Of a stretch of 37,847 nucleotides of DNA, positions 13,701-21,525 are shown piece after piece. Numbering within the stretch: position 1 is the first letter of the stretch; each line of letters begins with the position of its first letter. The stretch covers positions 1 through 37,847 of the IMG/VR virus record IMGVR_UViG_3300046536_000269. One strand, written 5' to 3'. The DNA is from a virus. The translations under genes and the position numbers were made by a program. The notes beneath the pieces are model-generated. The model ran no database searches. It was not told the DNA's origin and worked only from the letters and a program-made list of their open reading frames with translations.

Positions 13701-15563
13701 ATGACCACCACCACTACCGGCGCGGCCGGAACCGAAGCAGGGATTGACCTGGGCAAGCTGATGTCAAAAGCTGAAATCGACGAAATCGTGTACGCATGCC
13801 GTCAAGCAGGCAAGGACACCACGTACGACATCGTGAACGCCGCTCTAGCACGCCGCGCCCCTGCGCCTGCCGATGAGCGTGCGCTGTTCGAGGCTACGGT
13901 GGATCAACGACATCCACGTGACCGGAATATGCCTGATGGCTCTTACAATAGTCCTTACCTTCATATTGCATGGGAAGTCTGGCAATTGGCCCGTGCCGCC
14001 CATCAGGCCGCGCCAGCACAGCCGTTGGGGGTGAAAATTGCTGCTACCAACGAGGCTGCACAGCCCTGCGGCGGACGCGAATACTGTGGCAGGATGCCGT
14101 TCTGCGGCTGCGGTGACGAGCCTCTTTTCCCCGAGCGTGATACGTCGAAGCCAGCGGAACAGCAGGGCATTTTCCGCAAGTTCGATGTGCGCCGCGTCGA
14201 TGGCAGCGATAAGTCGGGCGGTAAACATTATGGTTGCCGCTATTACGTGCTCGACCTGACACATGACCAGCACGCGCCCGCCGCGATGCGCGCCTATGCC
14301 GCTGCCTGCCGAGCAACACACCCGCAGCTTGCTGCCGACATCGAAGCAGAGTTCGGGGCCGCGCCAGCACAGCCCCGGACACCAGTGAGCAGTAGCGGCG
14401 GTGCGAGTGGCGAGTGGTTTACGATAAGCATGAGCCGCCCACTCACCTTCACATTAGGCTACACCCATACCGTGACCCCAGTGCAAGCGAGCGTAGACCA
14501 AGCCGCGCCAGCACAACAACGCGATACCCATGGCCCGTTGCTCGTAGCCCGCATCAAGCGTTACAAGGAAGCGTTCTGCTGCTCGCTGCTTGAGGCGAAA
14601 AACGCGTGCGAGTTCTACCGCGATCTGAATTCCGAGCGCAACGAATTCGTTTCTCCTGAATCCGCGCCAGCACATCCATCAGCCGCGCCGATCTATCAAG
14701 CGCGTGCGGAGAATTCCTGGACATGGGCAGATGTTGACCGCGAAGTGTATGAACTCATGGGTCCGAAGTTACGCCGAATTGTCTACGCCGCGCCGACCAG
14801 TGACCAGCAGGCCGGTGCAGTGGCGGTACAAGTCGGATACATGCGCCTTCTGGATAGTGGCACGAAGATGGGTATCGGCTTCGACAAGCTGGAAGAACCC
14901 TTGATCGAAGGGTGGCGACAAGTACCTGTGTTCGCCTACCTCGCCGCTCCTGCTGCCATCGAGCAGGCCGGTGCGCCCATCGATGAGCAGGAAGGCGTGG
15001 CGGGCCTACGCCCGTATGAATTCTCGGTCTGCGGGAAGTCGCTGCGCTGGTACTTGAAGCGCGATGTTGATGCACTGTTTGTCGAGCAGGCCGGTGCGCA
15101 GCCGGTGGACCCAATTTATCAGGTTAAGCGTACAAAGCACGGCGGTGGCTGGATCGACACTTACAAATCCAGCTATGACAGCACAGCCGATTGGAACCGC
15201 CGCATCGTCTACCTCGCCGCTCCTACGCCTGCTACCAATCAGACCGAGGAAGCGCCATCAGTAAAGCAGGAAAAGCTGCGCGCGCTGGCCGATCGCATCG
15301 ACCACGAGAAGTCGTGGAAGCTCCCATTCATGGATCACCACAAGCTGACCGCCGACCAGAAGGACCGCCTTGATTGCGGCATCATGTTGCGCCGCTACGC
15401 CGACCTGCTCGCGCCTGGCCGTTGGCTCGTCCTGCCGCCGACGGGCAATGTTCAGTTCAGCGCAAGCACGCTCGAAAAGGTCGCGGAAATGGCGAAGCGC
15501 GCTCAGGACCGGCGGGCCGCTACTCCTGTCACCGACCAGCCCAAACAGGGAGATCAGCAATGA
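13701..15563 (+). CDS. Modular early protein 2 (mosaic of small domains)
   Basis: The 620-aa protein is a string of domains: a zinc-like patch CGGREYCGRMPFCGCG (about 116-131); a KFDVRRVDGSDKSGGKHYGC unit (about 158-217); a unit like the ribosomal L7/L12 C-terminal domain (RIKRYKEAFCCSLLEAKNAC, about 280-305); three DUF551-like repeats that each end in (V/F)Y(L)AAP (about 330-367, 371-418, 468-508); and a helical end domain (KLRALADRIDHEKSW). Ala/Pro linkers separate them and repeat at DNA level. I start at ATG 13701, five bases after the previous stop, because the upstream part of the frame only shadows that gene. Function unknown; possibly an adaptor. Confidence 0.68.
   Translation: MTTTTTGAAGTEAGIDLGKLMSKAEIDEIVYACRQAGKDTTYDIVNAALARRAPAPADERALFEATVDQRHPRDRNMPDGSYNSPYLHIAWEVWQLARAAHQAAPAQPLGVKIAATNEAAQPCGGREYCGRMPFCGCGDEPLFPERDTSKPAEQQGIFRKFDVRRVDGSDKSGGKHYGCRYYVLDLTHDQHAPAAMRAYAAACRATHPQLAADIEAEFGAAPAQPRTPVSSSGGASGEWFTISMSRPLTFTLGYTHTVTPVQASVDQAAPAQQRDTHGPLLVARIKRYKEAFCCSLLEAKNACEFYRDLNSERNEFVSPESAPAHPSAAPIYQARAENSWTWADVDREVYELMGPKLRRIVYAAPTSDQQAGAVAVQVGYMRLLDSGTKMGIGFDKLEEPLIEGWRQVPVFAYLAAPAAIEQAGAPIDEQEGVAGLRPYEFSVCGKSLRWYLKRDVDALFVEQAGAQPVDPIYQVKRTKHGGGWIDTYKSSYDSTADWNRRIVYLAAPTPATNQTEEAPSVKQEKLRALADRIDHEKSWKLPFMDHHKLTADQKDRLDCGIMLRRYADLLAPGRWLVLPPTGNVQFSASTLEKVAEMAKRAQDRRAATPVTDQPKQGDQQ
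14007..14674 (+). repeat. In-frame linker repeats within modular protein 2
   Basis: GCCGCGCCAGCACA, coding A-A-P-A-Q, occurs at 14007-14020, 14358-14371 and 14502-14515, and minus its first base at 14662-14674. The first two copies extend to an 18-bp match. All spacings are multiples of three. They mark borders between unrelated protein modules. Confidence 0.7.
14961..15099 (+). repeat. Second linker repeat family in modular protein 2
   Basis: GAGCAGGCCGGTGCGC, coding E-Q-A-G-A, occurs at 14961-14976 and 15084-15099, 123 bases (41 codons) apart. A close relative, CAGCAGGCCGGTGCAG, lies near 14805-14820. Each lies just after or before a domain. Confidence 0.6.
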
Positions 15564-16018
15564 GTCCGGTAGATCAAACTATCCTGCATGATCCGGACAA
15601 CGGTCAGTATGGCGACTGCATGCGCGCGTGCATCGCTTCGCTGCTTGAAGTGCCAATTGACCAAGTGCCGCACTTCTTCGAGGGCGGATGCGAATCGGCT
15701 GTGTTCGACCAGCGCGTGGCCGACTACCTGGGCCGTCACGGCTTGATCGAACTGTCGATGCCCGCCGAGGTAGCCAGGCGCACCCATTACACGCGCGAAT
15801 GCTACCACCTCATGTACGGCTACAGCGCGCGAGGCACATTCCACGCCGTGGTCGCACTGAATGGCATGGTCGTACATGACCCGCATCCGTCAAAGGTAGG
15901 GATTATCGACGACGAGCGCGTGCAGTTTGCCTTCCTCGTGCGTACTGGGCCGGCGGCGAACGACAACAATACGGCCACCCCATCGTCTGCCAACCAAGGA
16001 GAGAACAATCGTGGCTGA
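15560..16018 (+). CDS. Papain-like/C39-like fold protein with Cys-His pair
   Basis: The 152-aa protein contains NGQYGDCMRACIASLLEVP (Cys20 as candidate nucleophile) and, later, HAVVALNGMVVHDPHPS, where the first His would pair with Cys20 and the Asp in HDPHP could complete a triad. This layout matches papain-like/C39-type peptidase folds often encoded in phage early operons. Substrate unknown: host protein cleavage, deamidation or peptide trimming are all possible. The C-terminus is low complexity (ANDNNTATPSSANQ). The ATG overlaps the preceding stop. Confidence 0.72.
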   Translation: MSPVDQTILHDPDNGQYGDCMRACIASLLEVPIDQVPHFFEGGCESAVFDQRVADYLGRHGLIELSMPAEVARRTHYTRECYHLMYGYSARGTFHAVVALNGMVVHDPHPSKVGIIDDERVQFAFLVRTGPAANDNNTATPSSANQGENNRG

Positions 16019-16244
16019 TACCCTGACCGACGCCGAACTGCCGGGCTACTGCGAACTGCATTGCCGCACAGACTGCGCGCTTTTCCACAGCAGCCACCTG
16101 AACCGTATCTTGGAACTCGCGGGCCACCCCGAGGGCTACGCCAAGATCGTACCGGAAGGCTTTCACACGGTGCGCGCGCACTCGATGGACCCAATCGTCA
16201 AGCTGGCGCGCGAGCGTATGCTCAACCCGGGAGATGCGAAGTGA
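16011..16244 (+). CDS. Small phage protein with Cys/His cluster
   Basis: GTG start with AAGGAG about ten bases upstream. The 77-aa product has YCELHCRTDCALFHSSHLNR, a Cys/His group that may bind metal, then a helical end (DPIVKLARERML). It overlaps both neighbours. Function unknown. Confidence 0.6.
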   Translation: MADTLTDAELPGYCELHCRTDCALFHSSHLNRILELAGHPEGYAKIVPEGFHTVRAHSMDPIVKLARERMLNPGDAK

Positions 16245-16720
16245 GCGCCATCTTCAGCCCATGTGGCCAGTACCGGTACATGCTTTCGCGGCCGGGAGAT
16301 TTGAGTTCGACGCGCGGCCCAGCGCTCTTCATCATGCTGAACCCGAGTACAGCTGATGCCGAACTGGACGATCCGACGGTTCGCCGCTGCCGCGGCTTCG
16401 CGCAGGCATGGGGCTGTAACGGAATACAGGTGCTCAACCTGTACGCGTTGCGCTCTACGGACCCGACTGCGCTTTGGGAGCACGATGACCCTGTGGGGCC
16501 AGAAAACGACGCGTGGCTGTCGCGTCTTGCGCTCGCGGCCGACGAGGTTGTCTGCGCCTGGGGCGTCAACGCACAGCCGTCGCGCGTGCGCGAAGTGGCA
16601 GCGATGCTGGCGGAGCACGGCGTGCAACTGAAGTGCCTCGGCACCACGAAGAACGGAGCGCCGCGTCATCCGCTTTACGTGCGCGGCGACCAGCCACTTA
16701 TCAATTGGAGCGGGCAATGA
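16241..16720 (+). CDS. DUF1643 family protein
   Basis: The 159-aa protein matches the DUF1643 pattern: FSPCGQYRYML, the hallmark FIMLNPSTADAELDDPT and RRCRGFAQAWG, then NLYALRSTDP and a C-terminal CLGTTKNGAPRHPLY. The family is found in bacteria and phages, and its biochemical role is not established. GTG start overlapping the preceding TGA, with GGGAG upstream. Length is as expected for the family. Confidence 0.88.
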   Translation: MSAIFSPCGQYRYMLSRPGDLSSTRGPALFIMLNPSTADAELDDPTVRRCRGFAQAWGCNGIQVLNLYALRSTDPTALWEHDDPVGPENDAWLSRLALAADEVVCAWGVNAQPSRVREVAAMLAEHGVQLKCLGTTKNGAPRHPLYVRGDQPLINWSGQ

Positions 16721-17877
16721 CTGAACTGACCAACGAGCGCGAATGGGTCCAGCGGACCTGGATGGAGTGCAATCAAGACCTGTTTGCGTACACGAAAGCC
16801 GTGCTCGCCCGCCGCGCTACTCCATCCTCCGATTGCGCCCTGCCGCCGCTGCCGGAGCCGGCCATTGCCAAAGGAAAGGGATTCGATGATGTTTGGGCTG
16901 AGCACGACTACTTCACCGCCGAGCAGGTCGAGCAGATCAGGCGCGAGGCCGTGGAAGCTGATCGCCGGGCGCGCGGTCACGCGGCGCTTCAAGCGCTTGC
17001 CGACCAGGCGCAGGAACTGGATATGGGTTATGGACCGCCAGCCAGCGCGGCGCAGGACGATGATGATGTGGAGCGCCGACTACGAGCGCAGACAGTTGCG
17101 CCATTCGGGCCTGAAGGCTTCGCGCTTCTGGTCGACGCGGCGCAATATATCGCCGGCCTGCGCGCGCAGCTTGAAGCCACGACTACCAACCTGCAAACCG
17201 CAGTGCAAGCGGCATGGACGGCAAATGCTGCGTTGTCGAAGGCTAAGACTCAGCTCGCGCGCCAGAGCCAGGAACCGCAAGGGCAAGCAGAGCCGGTGCA
17301 CTTCTACAGGCAGAAGGGCACTTCGGTGTGGATCGAATGCGTGACCGACCCGCGTAAGACCTTTGAAAACAGTCCGGCAAAGTCGTGCTGGGAGTATCGA
17401 ACTCTCTATGCCGCTCCCGCACATCCAGTAGCGCAGCCCGCCCCGACCCAGCCAACGCAGCAACAGGCGAACGTATTGCCGCCCGTCGCGGCACCCGTAG
17501 GCCAACAAGATGCCATCATATCGACTCTGCCTATTGAGAAGATCGTGCAACTCATGGATGAAAACACCGACCGCGACTTCGGACTTCTGTGCGAGCCATT
17601 TGCCCGCGCAGTCGAAGTAGAGACGATCCGCCGGTCCCGCGCGCAGGGCGGGCATGGTGAGCAATGCACTTGCCCAAGTGGCGATGGATCGCTTCGCTGG
17701 CCTTGCCCTGCGCATCCGCCTGTAGCCGGGGCGCAGCCAGTAGCGGTAGAGCAAACACCGATCGATGAAATCGACTGCATCGAGCCAATCCTCGACGGCG
17801 TTTGCGTACGGTGCGGCATGGGGCCTTGCCATCAACAGGGCACCGCCACTAGTGGCGCAGATGGAGAGCAGCAGTGA
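16717..17877 (+). CDS. Modular early protein 3
   Basis: The 386-aa protein has a helical N-terminal part with TAEQVEQIRREAVEADRRA, a coiled-coil section (about residues 140-190), a DUF551-like unit (HFYRQKGTSVWIECV to YRTLYAAP, about 190-233), a Pro/Gln linker and a Cys-rich end (CTCPSGDGSLRWPCPAH, CVRCGMGPC). It shares the linker style and the DUF551-like unit with modular protein 2. Function unknown. Confidence 0.65.
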   Translation: MTELTNEREWVQRTWMECNQDLFAYTKAVLARRATPSSDCALPPLPEPAIAKGKGFDDVWAEHDYFTAEQVEQIRREAVEADRRARGHAALQALADQAQELDMGYGPPASAAQDDDDVERRLRAQTVAPFGPEGFALLVDAAQYIAGLRAQLEATTTNLQTAVQAAWTANAALSKAKTQLARQSQEPQGQAEPVHFYRQKGTSVWIECVTDPRKTFENSPAKSCWEYRTLYAAPAHPVAQPAPTQPTQQQANVLPPVAAPVGQQDAIISTLPIEKIVQLMDENTDRDFGLLCEPFARAVEVETIRRSRAQGGHGEQCTCPSGDGSLRWPCPAHPPVAGAQPVAVEQTPIDEIDCIEPILDGVCVRCGMGPCHQQGTATSGADGEQQ

Positions 17878-18218
17878 GCCACCAAGACTACATCGCCGGA
17901 TGCGATGAGGGCCAGTTGAAGCGCCTCGTCGAGTTGGCCAACGAACGCCTGAAGGCGATTCAGCAAACGGGCTGGGTCAAACTATGGTGCGTCAGCGTCG
18001 GCTTTGGCAACGTGGGCTGGTTCCGCCACGAGGACTTCGCGGGAGCAGTGGCGTGCGCAAAGGCCGCGCTCGCAAGGCATGAGCACGAGCCCCGCGATCT
18101 TGATTTGGAAATCTGCCTGAATCGCTACAGGCCCGATGAAGTTGCCGAACTGCTGGCTTATGCCCAGGCAGCTCACCCCGCACAAGGAGAGAAGAATGCC
18201 TCTGTTCATGTGCCGTGA
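17874..18218 (+). CDS. Hypothetical phage protein
   Basis: GTG start overlapping the preceding TGA. The 114-aa protein contains LKRLVELANERLKAIQQTGW, VKLWCVSVGFGNVGWF, and a helical AVACAKAALARHEHE section. This combination of an alpha-beta unit and helix repeats is typical of unknown early phage proteins. Its last residues overlap the next gene. Confidence 0.65.
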   Translation: MSHQDYIAGCDEGQLKRLVELANERLKAIQQTGWVKLWCVSVGFGNVGWFRHEDFAGAVACAKAALARHEHEPRDLDLEICLNRYRPDEVAELLAYAQAAHPAQGEKNASVHVP

Positions 18219-18459
18219 GTGCGGCTGCGTCGAAAACACCGCCTGCTGCAATTACTGGTCGCGCACCAGCTTGGAGAGTAAGCCGGGCCTGTGCTCGGAG
18301 TGCGACCCCGATATCAAGCAGTGGCACGGGAAATTCGAAAAGCGCCCCGCGTCAGGCATGCTGATCGACCAAGACGGTCATCTGTGGCGCACTGACGAAG
18401 GCCTGCCCAAGCACTACAAAATACTCGGCGGCGTACAAGGAGAGACGAATGAGCAATGA
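18196..18459 (+). CDS. Zinc-ribbon phage protein
   Basis: The 87-aa protein starts MPLFMCRECGCVENTACCNYW and later has CSECDPDIKQWHGKFEKR. The four-Cys pattern (CxxC...CxxC) predicts a zinc ribbon. AAGGAGAGAAG precedes the ATG. The C-terminal DQDGHLWRTDEGL looks like a small beta hairpin. A recurrent early-phage family with unknown function. Confidence 0.75.
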   Translation: MPLFMCRECGCVENTACCNYWSRTSLESKPGLCSECDPDIKQWHGKFEKRPASGMLIDQDGHLWRTDEGLPKHYKILGGVQGETNEQ

Positions 18460-19159
18460 ATTGAAGACGCTTCGCGCCGAAGCGCAAGCATTCTGCGCGG
18501 CGAATCTGCGCGAGTGCTGCATCGAGTTGACCGAGTGGCGCACCAAGGGCACGCTGCGCGACGGGAAAGTTCGTGAGCTCGGCGCATTGTGCGATAAGTA
18601 CGTGGGCGAGCATGACGGCCTGAAAAACGCCGAGGCCATGATCGACTTTCAAGCATGCCAAGCTATCGCCACGCCCGCCGAGCAGCCCGCAAAGGTAGCG
18701 ATGACTGTGGATACCGATGAGTTCTCTAGTCTTGTCGGCGATTTGCTGCAAGCATTCACGCAGACGAATCATGGGGAGGATGAGTCGGTCTATGTTTTGG
18801 CGAGACGTGCGCTTATCGCCCACATCGACGCTTGGGCTGCTCGCAGCATTGGGGCAGCTTTGGATGCTCCTCTGTATTCCACGCGGAAGGACGCTGCCCG
18901 ATATCGATTTCTGCGTGATGGCACGTGGAACAACTTAACGCATCCGCAAATCAAAGAACACCTGATTACGCACGTGAACAGGGCGGCACTTGATGCGGCG
19001 CTTGATGCTGCTATAGCCGCTGCTCCAGCGCCTGACAAGGGGTGTACTCATCCATTCCGTACAGGTAAGGCGCATGAGGTTGCGCGCGGCGAAGGAACTT
19101 GCGCGACTTGTGGGCATGTATTCCCGGCTGCTCCAGCGCAAGACAAGGACCGCACATGA
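18449..19159 (+). CDS. Modular early protein 4
   Basis: The 236-aa protein starts with a helical domain (RAEAQAFCAANLRECCIEL), has a unit KDAARYRFLRDGTWNN near residue 150 (a module widespread in phage proteins), and ends with a small Cys/His unit (GCTHPFRTGKAHEVARGEG, CATCGHVF). That last unit is flanked by 22-bp direct repeats coding for an A-A-P-A-x-D-K linker. AAGGAGAGACGA lies before the ATG. Function unknown. Confidence 0.65.
   Translation: MSNELKTLRAEAQAFCAANLRECCIELTEWRTKGTLRDGKVRELGALCDKYVGEHDGLKNAEAMIDFQACQAIATPAEQPAKVAMTVDTDEFSSLVGDLLQAFTQTNHGEDESVYVLARRALIAHIDAWAARSIGAALDAPLYSTRKDAARYRFLRDGTWNNLTHPQIKEHLITHVNRAALDAALDAAIAAAPAPDKGCTHPFRTGKAHEVARGEGTCATCGHVFPAAPAQDKDRT
19019..19148 (+). 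repeat. Direct repeats flanking a 36-codon module
   Basis: GCTGCTCCAGCGC-NN-GACAAGG occurs at 19019-19040 and 19127-19148, identical except for two adjacent bases, 108 bases (36 codons) apart. They bracket the Cys/His module at the end of modular protein 4, so recombination between them would remove it in frame. Confidence 0.75.
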
Positions 19160-19365
19160 CCACCAACACCGACGCCTTCCGCCAGCTAATGGAGGAAGTG
19201 AAATCCGGCGCGACGAGCACCGAAGAAGCCGCCGCACGCATCGATGCCCACTGCGCAATCATGCTGGAGCGGGCGCTGAAGGAACGCGGCATTGAGCCGG
19301 TGCCGAATGCTGAGCAGCGGCTGTTTAGGGATATGCATAATTTGAGTCGACAGGAGAAAGCATGA
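19156..19365 (+). CDS. Small helical phage protein (69 aa)
   Basis: Reads MTTNTDAFRQLMEEVKSGAT then STEEAAARIDAHCAIMLERA. Entirely helical and charged, overlapping the previous stop and the next start. The STEEAAARI pattern recurs in small phage proteins. Function unknown. Confidence 0.6.
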   Translation: MTTNTDAFRQLMEEVKSGATSTEEAAARIDAHCAIMLERALKERGIEPVPNAEQRLFRDMHNLSRQEKA

Positions 19366-19706
19366 GCTTCGGCCTTAACGATGTGAAGGTTGGCGACAAG
19401 ATCGTTTGCACCGCAAGCTGTGGACGCGGGCATTCGATCCATACCGTTGTGCGCCTCACAAAAACACGCGCGGTGTGCCATAACGGCAAGGCATTCCTGC
19501 TTAATGATGGAAAGATGGTTGGCACGACTGGATATTCTACGCGGTTCGGGCGAATCCCGGATGCGGATGATCTGGCAAATATCGCACTTACCATCAGGGT
19601 CAGGAATGCCACCCTCGCACTCGGTCGCATCAAGCTGTCCGCCGCAACCGTCGACGCGGCAGAAGCCCTTATCAAGGCGTGCGAGCAAGAAAGGATGAAA
19701 GCATGA
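19362..19706 (+). CDS. Hypothetical phage protein with SH3-like N-terminus
   Basis: The 114-aa protein begins MSFGLNDVKVGDKIVCTASC and continues with strands such as VVRLTKTRAVCHNG, looking like a small beta barrel (about residues 1-65), then a helical tail with DAAEALIKACEQER. Overlaps on both sides. Function unknown. Confidence 0.65.
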   Translation: MSFGLNDVKVGDKIVCTASCGRGHSIHTVVRLTKTRAVCHNGKAFLLNDGKMVGTTGYSTRFGRIPDADDLANIALTIRVRNATLALGRIKLSAATVDAAEALIKACEQERMKA

Positions 19707-19906
19707 CTGAGCACACTGAACGCAAGAGCGACCGCCGCAAGGGCCAAGCCCAGTTCTATAACGCGATAGCAGACCGACGCCGGCCAAGCTACGAGCGCAG
19801 GGTTGGCGCAACAGTTGCTGCCCAGCCGGGAGAGATCAGGCCGGGACCGGGAGAGCGGCTCCACTTCGGGGAGCGGCGCAGGTATTTGGATGGCGGGATG
19901 GAGTAG
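19703..19906 (+). CDS. Small Arg-rich protein (67 aa)
   Basis: A basic, polar protein with RKSDRRKGQAQFYNAIADRR and ERLHFGERRR. It starts at an ATG overlapping the previous stop and ends five bases before the excisionase-like gene. Nucleic-acid binding is possible from the charge; no family recognised. Confidence 0.5.
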   Translation: MTEHTERKSDRRKGQAQFYNAIADRRRPSYERRVGATVAAQPGEIRPGPGERLHFGERRRYLDGGME

Positions 19907-19911
19907 AAAGG

Positions 19912-20142
19912 ATGATGATGACTAGCAACGACAAAGACTCAAGTGCGCAAGACACCGAGCAAGCGCTGGACCGGGTTATCTGGCGCCGCGAACTCCAGGC
20001 AGCCGCAGAAGTCTCAAGCGAGACAATCCGCCGCTGGATGAGGGATGCGAAGCTGCCGGCTCCTGACGTCGACCTATCCCACCGCACGAAGGGTTGGCGC
20101 GTGTCTACCCTGCGCGCGGCTGGAATCAACCTTTTCACATGA
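19912..20142 (+). CDS. Excisionase-like winged-helix/AlpA-type protein
   Basis: The 76-aa protein has a MerR/AlpA-like helix-turn-helix, ELQAAAEVSSETIRRWMRDA (about residues 27-46), then KGWRVSTLRAAG, typical of small recombination directionality factors that bend att DNA and turn integrase toward excision. It is the last gene of the plus-strand early operon, convergent with integrase, and overlaps it by 69 bases. AGAAAGG precedes three consecutive ATG codons; any may be used. The xis role is inferred from fold and position. Confidence 0.65.
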   Translation: MMMTSNDKDSSAQDTEQALDRVIWRRELQAAAEVSSETIRRWMRDAKLPAPDVDLSHRTKGWRVSTLRAAGINLFT

Positions 20143-21306
20143 GTCTAGCCAGTCCGCCCACGCTTGAAGCATGGCGGATCGCTCAGGCAAGTACTCCGCG
20201 CGGTTGTAAGCTGCGCGGATTTTGTCGTCTGGCGCGTGCGCAAGTTGCCGTTCGATGGCGTCACGGTTGTATCCGTTTTCGTTCGCCCAGGTGCTAGCGA
20301 TCGTGCGCCAGCCATGTCCGGTCATCTGCCCGCGGTAGCCGATACGCCCGAGCAGCGCCAGAATAGCGTTCTCGGACATCGGGCGGTCGTCGCGGTGCTC
20401 GGCTGGGAATACGAACTCCCCTCCCCTCGACCGCGCCTTCAACTCCTTCAACAAGTCAACAGCCTGGCGCGACAGCGGCACCAGATGGTCGCGATTTTTC
20501 TTCATCCGCTCTTTGGGAATGCGCCAAAGCGAGCCGTCGACCTCGCTGAAACGCATCCCCCTGAGTTCGCCAGTTCGAACCCACGTGAGCGCGAGCAATC
20601 GGAAGGCTAGCGCGCTTTGAATCTGGCCCTCAAGCGCCACCCGCTGCATCAGCTCCGGGACTTCGCGCAGGTCGACCGAAGCAAAATGCTCTACGGGGGC
20701 ATGGGCAAACGCTTTGCGCGGATTGATCAGGGCCGCAGGGTTGATCGTTGCGTGACCGTTCTCAACAGCCCAGTCGAATACCTGCCCGATCCACATGCGA
20801 ACCTTGCGCACATATACAGCAAGGCCAGCTGCGTTCATGACCTGTAGCGCCTCCATCAGGTCTTGCCGCTCAATACTGCCGATGTTGCGCTTGCCTAGCA
20901 TTGGCGCAAGGTGCATTTCGATTGCCCGCTTGGCGTTCGTGCGGTAGCTATCCGACAGGTCGCCCCGGCCGTTCCAGTATTCCGTCGACGCCTCTTCGAG
21001 CGTCATCCCGGCACGCTGGACGCGCCGCGGCGCCATCGGATCGCCGCCCTCGGCCAGAATCGCCTTGACCTCGTCGCGCTTTGCTCTCGCTGCCGCGAGC
21101 GAGATGGTCGGGTAGGCGCCAAAGCTCATCGTCTGTGGCCGCCCATCGATCCGGTACGCGAGCCGCCATGTCTTCGATCCTGCAGTCGAGATGAACAGGT
21201 GCAGCCCGCCGCCGTCGAACAGCTTCTTGGGTTTATCGCCCGGGGTCTCCGCCTTGCACTGGCGGTCTGTGAGAGTATTTGTAGGCATCGCCCGTTCCAA
21301 GTCCAT
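20074..21306 (-). CDS. int: Tyrosine integrase, P4 type
   Basis: The 410-aa integrase has an N-terminal arm-binding DUF4102-like domain (about residues 5-95, with GGGLHLFISTAGSKTWRLAY and GAYPTISLAAAR), a core-binding domain (100-200) and the catalytic domain. Visible catalytic residues are Arg249 (TGELRG), His331 and Arg334 (HGWR), His357 (LAHAPDD) and Tyr367 (RAAYNRAEY). It would recombine attP with a tRNA 3' end. Its start lies about 160 bases from the tRNA-like core. Both ATG (1304-relative end of the frame at 21306) and the internal ATG six codons in are possible. Its 3' end overlaps the convergent excisionase-like gene. Confidence 0.95.
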   Translation of the reverse strand: MDLERAMPTNTLTDRQCKAETPGDKPKKLFDGGGLHLFISTAGSKTWRLAYRIDGRPQTMSFGAYPTISLAAARAKRDEVKAILAEGGDPMAPRRVQRAGMTLEEASTEYWNGRGDLSDSYRTNAKRAIEMHLAPMLGKRNIGSIERQDLMEALQVMNAAGLAVYVRKVRMWIGQVFDWAVENGHATINPAALINPRKAFAHAPVEHFASVDLREVPELMQRVALEGQIQSALAFRLLALTWVRTGELRGMRFSEVDGSLWRIPKERMKKNRDHLVPLSRQAVDLLKELKARSRGGEFVFPAEHRDDRPMSENAILALLGRIGYRGQMTGHGWRTIASTWANENGYNRDAIERQLAHAPDDKIRAAYNRAEYLPERSAMLQAWADWLDSCEKVDSSRAQGRHAPTLRAVG

Positions 21307-21329
21307 TTTTTACTACACAAGTGCCTACA
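21280..21329. repeat. Candidate integrase arm-type sites, int side of attP
   Basis: TGTAGGCAT (21280-21288, the inverse of ATGCCTACA, inside the int 5' end) and GTGCCTACA (21321-21329) form an inverted pair around the int start. Together with the tandem copies at 21526-21546 they look like integrase arm sites; binding near the int promoter could also autoregulate int. Confidence 0.55.
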
Positions 21330-21384
21330 CAATGCATGTGCGACTCAGTGTAATACCGTTGGGAATTGAGGGCTTTGATAAAGA

Positions 21385-21420
21385 AAAACCCTCGTAGAAC
21401 GTTGATTCTACAAGGGTTTT
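21385..21420 (-). terminator. Intrinsic terminator between att core and int
   Basis: AAAACCCTCGTAGAA and TTCTACAAGGGTTTT form a 15-bp stem with one mismatch and a six-base loop. On the minus strand it runs into TTTTTCTTT. It would stop transcription coming from the tRNA side before int; it may be the host tRNA's own terminator carried in attP. Confidence 0.75.
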
Positions 21421-21462
21421 GAGGGGATATGTTCGATGCTATGCGAACATGTTTGATATTCT

Positions 21463-21486
21463 TGGCGGAGGCGGTGGGATTCGAAC
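21463..21486 (-). other. attP: attP core: 3' end of a tRNA gene (probably tRNA-Ser)
   Basis: The minus strand reads GTTCGAATCCCACC followed by GCCTCCGCCA: T-loop, 3' half of the T stem, acceptor strand, discriminator G and encoded CCA. The bases before it (AAGGCA) do not pair with the T stem, so the tRNA 5' part is absent. This is the sequence a phage carries to restore the tRNA after integration. G73 and the acceptor suit tRNA-Ser, but identity is not certain. A perfect seven-base inverted repeat, ATGTTCG/CGAACAT, lies just int-ward (21429-21450). Confidence 0.8.
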
Positions 21487-21525
21487 TGCCTTGATTTAAG
21501 GGCGCTATGCGATGGATTTTTCTCA

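Noticed and set aside
14007-15099. CRISPR-like array
   Set aside because: The repeats are short, irregularly spaced, in frame and inside one coding sequence.
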